This document shows positions 35,711 to 44,063 of a stretch of DNA of 64,000 nucleotides, one piece after another. Position 1 is the stretch's first letter; every line of letters begins with the position of its first letter. The DNA is taken from NCBI GenBank assembly GCA_016712465.1, contig JADJQZ010000001.1:3162001-3226000 (forward strand), in the 5' to 3' direction. The notes below the pieces were generated by a model that was not told the DNA's origin, did no database searches, and worked only from the letters and a program-made list of their open reading frames with translations. The stretch is from Candidatus Obscuribacter sp. Lineage in GTDB: Bacteria; Cyanobacteriota; Vampirovibrionia; Obscuribacterales; Obscuribacteraceae. A program made the position numbers and the translations under genes.

Positions 35711-36691
35711 CTAATTGGAGCCGCTGATTCGCCTGTCGTGAACGGCGCCGTTTGCTCTAGCTGCCTGCCCGGCACTGAAGAGTAAAATGGCGCCGGCAAT
35801 TAAATTGCACAAAAATATGGAGACGGCAATTGTCAGACCGCCTGGTTTAAAAATTACCAGGCTCGCCTCAAGTATGGTGGCAAGAAAAAATGGTGTTTGA
35901 TAGAGCCCGGCCAGAAGAGCCAGGGGTGCCGTCTCACGGCTGCGAGCGGCACGCATGGCGGCATATGTGGGAATGGACAGTAGCAAGAAGAAGAATGCGG
36001 ACATAAAGAAGAATTCAAAGGCTGTACCATTGGCGTAGGTTGTACCGGAAGGCTCCCGATTTGGCATAGAAACCACGAAAGACAAAAGAAAGAGGAAGCC
36101 TGGAGCCGAGCACCATCCCATATTCCAGATAGATCTGCGGAAATTGAAGGTGGGCGGAACTGCAGCTCTGATAAGCCGCCCCAGACAAAAGGCCGCAAAC
36201 ACTAGAGCCAAAGCCATTATTGCTGTAAGCACGCCGCTCAAACCGGCCGTCCATCCAGTAAAGACAACACAGGCAAGAGCAACAGTTCTCCAAGTCAGGG
36301 AGAACCATGTGTATTTGTAGCCAGTAAGGGTCCTGGCATATTCATAAGTGCAGACCATGAGAAAACAAACTGCCGCGCAAGACAGCCCGCTGGTAGACTC
36401 CATAAACTCGTTTGTCTGCACGCCGCTCATGGAAAAGTTAAGGTAGGAAACCATGAATTGGTAGAAGGCAAAAGGCAAGGCCGCTGCTGAGGCCATAGAT
36501 ACGAAGGCCAGTCTGTCCTTCAGCCAGCAGAAACGACCGACAGGTTCAGCAGTAGCAGGGCAAGCGCGCTCTACTAGTTTGCTATGGTCGGCATCGGAAT
36601 TGGAATCAGGGGCAGGCACAAGACTGAGGCGAGATTCCGAATAGGGTTCGCACTTCAACTCGGTCTTATCCTTGAGGCGCCTGGCAAACAA
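35711..36691 (-). CDS. Multi-pass membrane protein of unknown function
   Basis: The 326-residue product starts at TTG with GAGGAAG four bases upstream. A polar cytoplasmic N-terminus of about 55 residues is followed by some eight hydrophobic helices from about 62 to 315. No charged or catalytic residues stand out in the helices and no family is recognised. Its stop lies three bases from the stop of the convergent lysozyme gene. Confidence 0.6.
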   Translation of the reverse strand: MFARRLKDKTELKCEPYSESRLSLVPAPDSNSDADHSKLVERACPATAEPVGRFCWLKDRLAFVSMASAAALPFAFYQFMVSYLNFSMSGVQTNEFMESTSGLSCAAVCFLMVCTYEYARTLTGYKYTWFSLTWRTVALACVVFTGWTAGLSGVLTAIMALALVFAAFCLGRLIRAAVPPTFNFRRSIWNMGWCSAPGFLFLLSFVVSMPNREPSGTTYANGTAFEFFFMSAFFFLLLSIPTYAAMRAARSRETAPLALLAGLYQTPFFLATILEASLVIFKPGGLTIAVSIFLCNLIAGAILLFSAGQAARANGAVHDRRISGSN

Positions 36692-36804
36692 GTTACTTCC
36701 TCAAAATGCCCTCTTAAAATTTATGCCCGCTCCTGTCGGAAATCCAATGCCCTTGCCCCCGAATAAAAGAACAAAATTGACAGTTCCAGCCGCCAACATG
36801 GAAA

Positions 36805-37524
36805 ATGGTCAACAGGCAGACACTAAGCTTAAAGCAAGTGGATGAAGACCAAATGACTAGGCAAGAAAAGCTCTACCACCTGCTTGTCACTTTCTGCCAC
36901 TGCACGATCTTTCACCCGGAAGTGACCAGCTTGAAGGTGACCAGGTACTTATTGCTTTTCTCACTTCTTGGTTTTGCTTGCGGTCTTATCGGTCTGACTA
37001 ATCCGCAAATGACATACAGTGGCTCTGTTTCGTCATATTTGATTATTTTACTGGTCTTGCTTCTTGGGCTTGGCTGGTGCATCAGGGAGCTTTTAGGTCT
37101 GATCGGCTTATATTCTCAGACCAGCTGCCCACTCTGCCTCAGCGAACCACCCACAGTGGAAATTCCATGGCTAAGTAGATACCGACTGATGGAATACTTC
37201 TTTTTGTACCTTGCCACCTGCCTGGCCGCAGGCATTCTTTGCGCCGGAACAAAGGCAACAGATACGTTCTTTCTCAGGATCACCCCGGCAATGTTCTTGC
37301 CAGCGCTCCTGCTTCTAATTTGCAGAGCTTCCGGTCTCATTGCCAGAATCGAGCAGGAAATCCAGACCGTGCTCAAACCAGACCTGGAGAGCAAGGATCT
37401 GGACGGACTTTCAACATATCAACTAGAGCAGGCCAGGGAACTTGCCGCCAGCATCATGCAACACCATAACCTGCAGGTACTCAACCGCGAGTTGAACGAG
37501 CGCAAGCGTCAACTGCCTCAGTGA
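36805..37524 (+). CDS. Four-helix membrane protein with CPLC motif
   Basis: The product has 239 residues. Membrane helices lie near 45-65, 75-98, 128-148 and 158-176. A CPLC motif (about 111-114) sits in the loop between pairs, and a helical C-terminal tail (about 185-239) carries many charged residues. Start codon choice is uncertain: ATG 36805 or ATG 36853. It diverges from the previous membrane gene across 113 bases. Unrecognised. The 128 bases after it hold nothing I can identify. Confidence 0.5.
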   Translation: MVNRQTLSLKQVDEDQMTRQEKLYHLLVTFCHCTIFHPEVTSLKVTRYLLLFSLLGFACGLIGLTNPQMTYSGSVSSYLIILLVLLLGLGWCIRELLGLIGLYSQTSCPLCLSEPPTVEIPWLSRYRLMEYFFLYLATCLAAGILCAGTKATDTFFLRITPAMFLPALLLLICRASGLIARIEQEIQTVLKPDLESKDLDGLSTYQLEQARELAASIMQHHNLQVLNRELNERKRQLPQ

Positions 37525-37652
37525 TGGGGATATTCAGAAGACTTTCATGGGTGAAGCTATAAGTTGGAACGCCTTAGGAGTAAGCAAGAGCACTCCAAAA
37601 CAAACAGCAAGAGTTGGTCTAAGTATCTACCCTGGTAACGAGTGGAAGGTAC

Positions 37653-38849
37653 TCACTGCCCTCTTCCACCAAGGAACTGCGTGTCGGGGTGCTCTATATC
37701 GGCAGCTCTAATATTGTCGGTGCCGGGCATTCGATCATCCTTGTACACGACCCAATCGGTGTTTCCTCTGAAACTCTCCAGCACCACTCCGGTGGCACCT
37801 TTTCCAATCTTTTGCAGATCCGCCTTGGCGGCTGGATGCCAGAAACCTTTGCGGTCGCCCCAACGGTATTCTCCGTTGGGCTGAATAATAAGCTGGTCTG
37901 CCCGTCCCGCTTCCGTGCCGAATCCATTCACATCAAATTCATGTTTGGCCATATTCCAATTGCCAAAATACCAATTTGGTTTGACTGGTGTCCCAAAGTT
38001 ATTTTCAACACCTTCGATTACATCTTGTGGAACCTGGTAATGGCGCAGAAAGTTGTCAAAACTGCTGGCCACGGTTAAGCCCTTAAAGGCGGTGCCCCTG
38101 TCCTTGATCATGTTGACCAGGTTTTCATAAGCCTTTTCTCGCGGGCCGCCCCAGTTCAAATTCTGCGGTTTATCACCCATGGTTTTCATCAGATAATCTT
38201 TAATGTCCTCCTCGGTTAGAGGCGGACCGTCAAACTGTGGGGCGAACTTCGGGTCAGGTTGAATACCTTCCGGCGGTAACCAATCTGGACGGTTTCGGTT
38301 CAAATTTTGCGCTTGCGGACGTAGACGTACTGGATCAGCCGCGGGTTGGACTGCCGGTTGCGGTTGCGGCTGAGGAAATTGCGGTTTACGCCCCCATTTA
38401 AACATGTCGAACTCTTCCAGAGTAGGAAACCGATTGGCACCCGGGAGCGCTAATGGCAAGCCGCCGGGAATGATACCGCCTCCAGGGATGGCAGCAGGGC
38501 CCGGAACACCACCTCCGCCTCCCGGAAGAACTCCCACCCCAGCCGGTTGAAGGGCGCCGTTCACATTTCCATAGCCCTTGGGGTCGTAGTTCGCCGGTTG
38601 TCCGGCATGCACTTCCGATTTCTGTTTCCAGCGGATGTCGGATCCATCGTATTGACCGGTCAGGGCATTTCTGAACTCGATTTTGACACTGGTTTCGTCT
38701 TCCTGCAGCACTCGGGCTTCCCGCGCTTCCCCCACATAATCGGCAAAAACTGTCTGCCCGACCGTGTAGGTGGGTTCAAAGGCTGAGGCACTTTCGGCAA
38801 AAAAGCAAGCAAGGCTGAGAACAAGACTAATTGACTTCCCAACTTTCAT
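37653..38849 (-). CDS. Secreted Pro/Gly-rich protein of unknown function
   Basis: The product has 398 residues. It has a signal peptide (1-23, ending ASA-F) and GGGAG seven bases before the ATG. An N-terminal small beta domain (about 27-60; YTVGQTVFADYVGE) resembles SH3/Tudor-like barrels. A Gly/Pro-rich stretch (about 100-195) follows, then a C-terminal domain (about 285-395) rich in Trp and aromatic residues (WYFGNWNM, RWGDRKGFWHP). The overall look is an exported adaptor or binding protein. It lies downstream of a trypsin-like protease on the same strand, 105 bases apart. No family recognised. Confidence 0.6.
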   Translation of the reverse strand: MKVGKSISLVLSLACFFAESASAFEPTYTVGQTVFADYVGEAREARVLQEDETSVKIEFRNALTGQYDGSDIRWKQKSEVHAGQPANYDPKGYGNVNGALQPAGVGVLPGGGGGVPGPAAIPGGGIIPGGLPLALPGANRFPTLEEFDMFKWGRKPQFPQPQPQPAVQPAADPVRLRPQAQNLNRNRPDWLPPEGIQPDPKFAPQFDGPPLTEEDIKDYLMKTMGDKPQNLNWGGPREKAYENLVNMIKDRGTAFKGLTVASSFDNFLRHYQVPQDVIEGVENNFGTPVKPNWYFGNWNMAKHEFDVNGFGTEAGRADQLIIQPNGEYRWGDRKGFWHPAAKADLQKIGKGATGVVLESFRGNTDWVVYKDDRMPGTDNIRAADIEHPDTQFLGGRGQ

Positions 38850-38954
38850 CTGCCAACTCCCAAAAACTGAGGTATTGTACAGAAATCACTCAGGACGGTG
38901 CAACAGTGGAGGCCTAGACCGGAACTCCAGGGCAACGGTCGGCGACGAAGCCTG

Positions 38955-39992
38955 CTACTTAGGGCGCTGCTCCTTGCGATACTGATCCACTAGTTCCTGC
39001 ACCCTGGCGGCCGGAATCACGTAGGCTGTCTTATTTGTGTCGCTGTAATCGGTGATGGCACGAATGGCTGAAGTACCGGTTCTATGAATCTTCCCATCCC
39101 GGCGCTCCGAACCTGGCACACTCAGCACGACGCCGCCGGAGTATCCATGGGGCACCGTGGATTCCAGTTTATACATAGTTCTGCCCTGACGAACATCAGG
39201 GGGCTGCTTGTCAAACGGAATATCGCTCTGTGTCACCATGTCCGCATATCTGGCTTTGGCCATGCTGATCTTGCCTTCGCCATTGGCATTTCCCATTTCC
39301 ACCAGGGGTTCTCGTTCACGCCAGCTCGTTACTTTACTGAGAGGCAAGGCTGGAAATTTCTCAGCCGTAGTGCCTGGCTTTGGTTCAATTTGCAAAAGAG
39401 CCAGGTCCTGTTTGCCTTCTACTTTCACCACTTTCGCCGTGCGCGGCTCTTCAACGCCACTGGCATTGATAATGGTGAGATTGACCCTATCCACCACCTT
39501 GCCCTTCGTATCCTCGACCACATGCTTGTTTGTCACCATCAAACCATCTTCACTGATGATGGCGGCGGTGCCCCCGATCTTACTTTTGCCGTCTTGAAAG
39601 GAAACCGGTCGCACCGATGGTAAGGCATGCATAAAAACATCGAGACGGCGACTGTCCATGGTCACGCCTTCGGTGGTGATCCTCTCCATGACAGGCTTGG
39701 GCACGCCATCTTTGCCGGGCTGCATGACTGGGGTAGCCAGTTCCCTGGAACGTCCGTTACTGGGCATAGTCTGTCCGTGATAACAAGAATCGAATTCAAG
39801 GGCGGAGACCGTGCGAGCGTTCTGTGGTTTGGAATAAATACTGCTGCAATCCGGGGGCGGTGTATTCATCTGCTGAACGAAGCGGCCAAAGACATCAGGT
39901 TCCGGCTGATTTGTACCCCCAACCTGGGTATCGCCCACCAGGGAGACCTTTTTACCGTCTCCTTTATCTGCCGCACTGTCAGTACCTGCCAT
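38955..39992 (-). CDS. Trypsin-like serine protease (S1/HtrA-type core) without signal peptide or PDZ
   Basis: The product has 345 residues, with a strong SD (GGAGG, four bases before ATG). The N-terminal 130 residues are polar and probably disordered. The protease core (about 135-340) keeps the triad His157 (TNKHVV), Asp196 (QDLALL) and Ser285 (HGYSGGVV, with GYSGG for the usual G(D/N)SGG). No signal peptide, membrane helix or PDZ domain is seen, unlike DegP/HtrA, so a cytoplasmic site is simplest. Substrates unknown. The upstream TPR gene (40135-40983) is on the same strand, 142 bases away. Confidence 0.8.
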   Translation of the reverse strand: MAGTDSAADKGDGKKVSLVGDTQVGGTNQPEPDVFGRFVQQMNTPPPDCSSIYSKPQNARTVSALEFDSCYHGQTMPSNGRSRELATPVMQPGKDGVPKPVMERITTEGVTMDSRRLDVFMHALPSVRPVSFQDGKSKIGGTAAIISEDGLMVTNKHVVEDTKGKVVDRVNLTIINASGVEEPRTAKVVKVEGKQDLALLQIEPKPGTTAEKFPALPLSKVTSWREREPLVEMGNANGEGKISMAKARYADMVTQSDIPFDKQPPDVRQGRTMYKLESTVPHGYSGGVVLSVPGSERRDGKIHRTGTSAIRAITDYSDTNKTAYVIPAARVQELVDQYRKEQRPK

Positions 39993-40134
39993 AGAGCCTC
40001 CAAACGCTTCCAGCAGAAAGCGAATATCGATAACTGTCCGGGGGCAGCGTGAACTGCCGCTCTTCTATATACCCCAAAAACAGATTTAATATTTCTCGGC
40101 GCTGGAAGCGGCAAGTCCATGCTGCCGCGCAGAC

Positions 40135-40983
40135 TCAATCCTTGAATCTGTAAGACTTTGGAGGCTTCAAGTCGTCATCGATCGCTTCCAGCGCCTGCCT
40201 GGCGCGTCTGGCCTCCGAAATATTGCCGGATCTCTCGTAGATCTTCACCAGGGCGACATTAAACTGTCTCGCCGTGGGCATTCCAGCCAAACCGGCTTTG
40301 CAATCGGTGAGAGCTTTGTCGTATTGCTTGAGCTCCAGGTAGGCATAGCTTCGATCTAGGAGGTTGTCGTAGTAGGAAACACTTTTAGCGGGCGCCGCGC
40401 TAATGAGCCAGGAATAATCATCAATGGCTTTCGACCAGTGCCTGGCGGCTTTAGCAACATTGGCTCTGCGCGCACGTGCAATCCGATCCTGGCTGTTCAG
40501 TTTGATCACTGCATCAAGCTGCTTCTCCGCCAGATCGAGCTTCCCCTGTACGGCGAGAATTGAAGCTTTCAACACCGCGTACTCCGGACGAGGCTCCAGC
40601 TTGATTGCAGCGTTTATAGACTTTAAGGCCTGATCGGAGAGATTGAGATTCATGAGTATCTCGGTCTTCATGGCGTGAGAATATGAATTTTTGGAGTCCA
40701 ACTCGATTGACCGATTTATACAGGCAAGAGCACTCTCACTCTCATCAAGCACCTTGAGAAAGAGAGCCTTGTTTTGCCAGAGAAGCGCCTTATCCGGCTC
40801 GAGCTTGAGAGCCTCATTTATGTGTTTTACAGCCCGTGCCCTTGTCTTGGGATTATCAAACTCAGATAAAGCCTGCTTCTGAAGCGCCTGCGCTCGGGAC
40901 TCGGCCCAAACATCGCTGGTCGAAAGGGAAAGGACCGGCATAAGCACGAGCAGTAGCACATAGAGTTTCGATTCTACCTTCAC
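40135..40983 (-). CDS. Exported TPR-repeat protein
   Basis: I place the start at GTG 40983, four bases after GGTGAG, giving 282 residues and a clean signal peptide (core LYVLLLVLMPVLSL, ending VWA-E); a TTG at 41040 would add 19 residues without an SD. The rest (about 30-275) is a run of tetratricopeptide repeats, with typical pairs such as AVKHINEALKLEPDKALLWQ. TPRs mediate protein binding; no catalytic domain is present. It lies 91 bases downstream of the lone CheW gene. Confidence 0.7.
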   Translation of the reverse strand: MKVESKLYVLLLVLMPVLSLSTSDVWAESRAQALQKQALSEFDNPKTRARAVKHINEALKLEPDKALLWQNKALFLKVLDESESALACINRSIELDSKNSYSHAMKTEILMNLNLSDQALKSINAAIKLEPRPEYAVLKASILAVQGKLDLAEKQLDAVIKLNSQDRIARARRANVAKAARHWSKAIDDYSWLISAAPAKSVSYYDNLLDRSYAYLELKQYDKALTDCKAGLAGMPTARQFNVALVKIYERSGNISEARRARQALEAIDDDLKPPKSYRFKD

Positions 40984-41074
40984 GGATCTCACCAGCTTAT
41001 ACAAGAGGCCTGCAAAAGCTCTCAATTTCTCTCTGTTCAACGCAGCAACAGGTTCACTCGTCCTATCAATCTAA

Positions 41075-41569
41075 CTATGTACCCACCTCGCCTTTACCGG
41101 CCAACCATTTCTTAGCTTCAGCCGAAAGATAGTCTCGTAGTTCATTCAGCTCAATCAGTCCGTGCTCGAACTTGACCAGCTTAACTTTAGAGTTGGCATA
41201 AAGCATAGAATCTGCAACGACAAGCTCGTCTTTCTGATAGCGCATGACACCGTCCACACCGTCCACCAGAAAAGCCAGCTTATGCTCTTCATCTTTAGCC
41301 AATATCAACATATCGTGCACATCGGTCTCTTTAGGCGGCAAACCGAAGCGGGAGCGAATGTCTATAACCGGCGTGACCGCACCATGCACATTGACAAAGC
41401 CAAGAAACTCGCTGCTGTCACTGGCCTTCACCACTTCCACGGCCGGATAAACCCTATCGATAAAGCTGAGAGAAATGGCATACCGATTGTCATCGAGCCA
41501 AAATATAAGCAGGAAGAGCGCATCGTTATCGGTTACGGCGCCATCCGGAAGCTGGTAATCATCTGCCAT
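41075..41569 (-). CDS. Stand-alone CheW-domain protein
   Basis: The 164-residue product is one CheW domain (about 15-150), with a strand pattern LLIFWLDDNRYAIS and the turn EFLGFVNVHGAVTPVIDIRSRF. It lies 11 bases after the FAD oxidase gene in the glycan cluster, about 6 kb from the main chemosensory cluster. It may couple an extra receptor to that CheA, or dock CheA-like signalling to envelope enzymes; the latter is only a guess from position. Confidence 0.8.
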   Translation of the reverse strand: MADDYQLPDGAVTDNDALFLLIFWLDDNRYAISLSFIDRVYPAVEVVKASDSSEFLGFVNVHGAVTPVIDIRSRFGLPPKETDVHDMLILAKDEEHKLAFLVDGVDGVMRYQKDELVVADSMLYANSKVKLVKFEHGLIELNELRDYLSAEAKKWLAGKGEVGT

Positions 41570-41580
41570 ATTGCTTACCT

Positions 41581-43020
41581 CTAGAGGGCAAGGCGCCGGG
41601 AAACTTCAGATTGGAAAAGGCGCTCAGGGTCGAAGGCTTTCAGGCGCTTCTTAAAATTGTGATAGTGCTCCCCGTAGCAATGTTCTACCACGCTCAAAGG
41701 TAAGCGAGAGTCTTTCACTATGTAGGGAAGAAAACCTTCCTCCAGGCAGAGCCTGTCGATAAACTCGATAAAACGCGCACCGGCTGTGCAGCGGGGAAAA
41801 TTCAAGGCAAAGCACACACCGCTACCGTTAAAGCGCAGCAAATTGGGAGAACCGGAAAAATACTTAGCCGAACCAAGGGTAATGGGAATCTCAAATCTAT
41901 TGATTGCAAATTCGATTTGCTCAAGGAAGAGTGGAAACTTATCATCAGGAATGATCAGCTGACATTCATGGAAGCCGGCCAGTCCGAACATACGATAATA
42001 AAATTCGCGCAGTCTGGTCATGGGCTGCAGGCAATCATAAATGGCGATGGTTCTCGCTTCCTGGCTGGAACGACTCATAGAGCCATAAAAGACATTCATA
42101 AAGCGCGTGAAGGGCAGGCTGTAATAAGACGACCCCAAAAGCGGGGAAGCCGGCCAGCGGCGGGAATAAGCGTTCAGTCCCCAGTTGAGCGAGACCTTGC
42201 CGCCGTACTGTTTTTCTTCATCACTGCCGTCGCCGGGGAAAAATTTGCCCATCATCAAAAAACCGCGGCCGAAGCCGGCACCGGAAGCCGTCATATCGTG
42301 CCAGGAAACCACAAAGTCGTTGTTCCTGGCGCACTCCTTCAACATACGCGGCGTGAGCGAAACGTCATCAAAGGGCAGATTCATCAAGGCCATGCGCCTC
42401 GACGTAACAGGCTTGGTTTTCAACTTGGCGCTGAGTATGTGTCCGGTCAGACCGTAGCCGCCGCAGGTCAGATCGAAAACTTCCCGATTGACTTCGCTGG
42501 AAGCTTCGATGATACCGTAGGCAGGATGGTAAAGCTTGAGCGAAGCAACCTGAGCTACACAGGTGCCGTCACGCAGGTGATTCTTGCCATGTACATCAAC
42601 GGCGATGCAACCACCGACGGTGATGGAAGGATAACCCGGTTGGGTGACAATATAGCGTTCCTTTTCAATCAAGAAATTGTAGAGATGGGCCATGGTGGCA
42701 CCGGATTCTACTTCCACGAGACCTGTCTCATCATCAAAGCCAAGGACGCGGGTGAAAGCAGTGTGATCTACGGAAACCACGCCATCTCCGAATTGCGGCG
42801 CGCCGAAGGAAAGACCAGCGCCCATGGGAATGCGAGGCTTCTGCCTTTTGAGAAGCTTGTGCTCTATTTCGACGAAATCCTTGAGATTGTTGGAGCTTGG
42901 CTTTGCTACCACGCCGTTAGCTCTCACCCCACCGTCAAAGGACAGAAAGTCTTTTTTAGCGGCAGTAAAGTTGGCGGCGCCGGAAGACGGCGTGCCCTGG
43001 GAATTCTTACTATCAGTCAC
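41581..43020 (-). CDS. DprE1-like FAD-dependent sugar oxidase
   Basis: The 479-residue product starts at GTG with AGGA seven bases upstream. It belongs to the FAD_binding_4 (VAO) family: MGAGLSFG and ESGATM in the FAD domain, and GGCIAVDVHGKNHLRDGT (about 136-153), which closely resembles the motif of DprE1, the oxidase that converts decaprenyl-P-ribose to the 2-keto form. Its C-terminal part (about 280-470) would form the substrate cap. The gene follows a GT2 glycosyltransferase by three bases, so the substrate may be a polyprenyl-P-sugar. No reductase partner (DprE2) adjoins it. Alternative: aldonolactone-type oxidase. Confidence 0.75.
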   Translation of the reverse strand: MTDSKNSQGTPSSGAANFTAAKKDFLSFDGGVRANGVVAKPSSNNLKDFVEIEHKLLKRQKPRIPMGAGLSFGAPQFGDGVVSVDHTAFTRVLGFDDETGLVEVESGATMAHLYNFLIEKERYIVTQPGYPSITVGGCIAVDVHGKNHLRDGTCVAQVASLKLYHPAYGIIEASSEVNREVFDLTCGGYGLTGHILSAKLKTKPVTSRRMALMNLPFDDVSLTPRMLKECARNNDFVVSWHDMTASGAGFGRGFLMMGKFFPGDGSDEEKQYGGKVSLNWGLNAYSRRWPASPLLGSSYYSLPFTRFMNVFYGSMSRSSQEARTIAIYDCLQPMTRLREFYYRMFGLAGFHECQLIIPDDKFPLFLEQIEFAINRFEIPITLGSAKYFSGSPNLLRFNGSGVCFALNFPRCTAGARFIEFIDRLCLEEGFLPYIVKDSRLPLSVVEHCYGEHYHNFKKRLKAFDPERLFQSEVSRRLAL

Positions 43021-43023
43021 ACA

Positions 43024-43941
43024 CTATTCCTGCAAGATTGAGTGTTTTTGATCGATAACAAAGTTTGGTCGTCCCAGGGAGTTTTTGTAGGTGCGCCCCA
43101 CATAAATGGCGATAAAGGAGATGGCGGAGCCGAAGTAGGAGCAAACAAGCAGCAGGATGATGACATCCAACCAACGGCTATCGACATAAACCCGAGCGAC
43201 TGCGCAAGCCGTCAATGCCAACAACCAGAAAGGTAAAGTATATATCGGCAAACGCAGGAATAGGGTAGAGGAAGAAAGAATTCCGGCAATTGCAAAGTGG
43301 GCCATCCCAAGAAAGCGAAAATGACTTTGCCCACCTACCCGCCTGTGCCGCTTATACGGCAACCCTTTACGCTTGAAACCAACTCTACCGATAGAAGCTC
43401 TTATGAAGGGAAATGAAGTGTGATCCTTGACCACTGCATCCCGCACATGGGATGCCATGAGCGAAAATTCGGCCATATCGAGAATCACATCGTCGTCGGC
43501 AACCATTTTCAAGACACGGTAGAAAAGCTTACGCCCCCATTTAATCAAATTGGGTTCGGAGCGGTCGCGACGATCACCATATACGATGTCATAACCTTGT
43601 TCGTACCAGTGCACGAAGTCGAGAATCATCTCCGGCGGATCTTCCAGATCCACATCGATGAATACAAAAACATCACCTTTGGCCGTGCGCAGTCCGCACT
43701 CTAGAGAAGCCTGATAGCCGACGTTTTTGCTGATGGTAAGCAAATAAACATTGGGGTGAGACTCACGGATCTTCAAGATTGTGCTTACGGTACCGTCCGT
43801 AGAGGCATTGTTGGTAAAGACCAGAGCCGTTTCATACTTATCAGCCAGTTGGGCAAAGACAGGCTGAATCCGCTCAAAGAAAATCGAAACCGTCGATTCT
43901 TCGTTACAGACCGGACAAATTACCGTGAGCCGGGGGCGCAT
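43024..43941 (-). CDS. GT2 family glycosyltransferase with two C-terminal membrane helices
   Basis: The 305-residue product has a GT-A catalytic domain (about 1-215): ICPVCNEE, NNASTDGT, FIDVDLEDPP (metal-binding DxD-like) and YGDRRDR. Two membrane helices follow (about 218-250 and 258-285). This layout is that of polyprenyl-phosphate sugar transferases (ArnC, GtrB, dolichyl-P-mannose synthase type), which load a sugar onto the lipid carrier on the cytoplasmic face. The two GT-C-like membrane proteins upstream could then use the product outside. It is coupled to the FAD oxidase gene. Confidence 0.9.
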   Translation of the reverse strand: MRPRLTVICPVCNEESTVSIFFERIQPVFAQLADKYETALVFTNNASTDGTVSTILKIRESHPNVYLLTISKNVGYQASLECGLRTAKGDVFVFIDVDLEDPPEMILDFVHWYEQGYDIVYGDRRDRSEPNLIKWGRKLFYRVLKMVADDDVILDMAEFSLMASHVRDAVVKDHTSFPFIRASIGRVGFKRKGLPYKRHRRVGGQSHFRFLGMAHFAIAGILSSSTLFLRLPIYTLPFWLLALTACAVARVYVDSRWLDVIILLLVCSYFGSAISFIAIYVGRTYKNSLGRPNFVIDQKHSILQE

Positions 43942-44063
43942 CTACAAATTCCTGACTACTTTCAAAAGCAAAGTACCGCACACTAGCTTATCTCAGTTAT
44001 GCCCCTAAATAAGCCTCATTCATCTTACCACCGGAGGCATTATCAGACGCCGCCATCTTTGAC

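Noticed and set aside
41917..43041. 374-codon plus-strand frame
   Set aside because: It is a shadow of the FAD oxidase gene on the minus strand; no motif or SD supports it.
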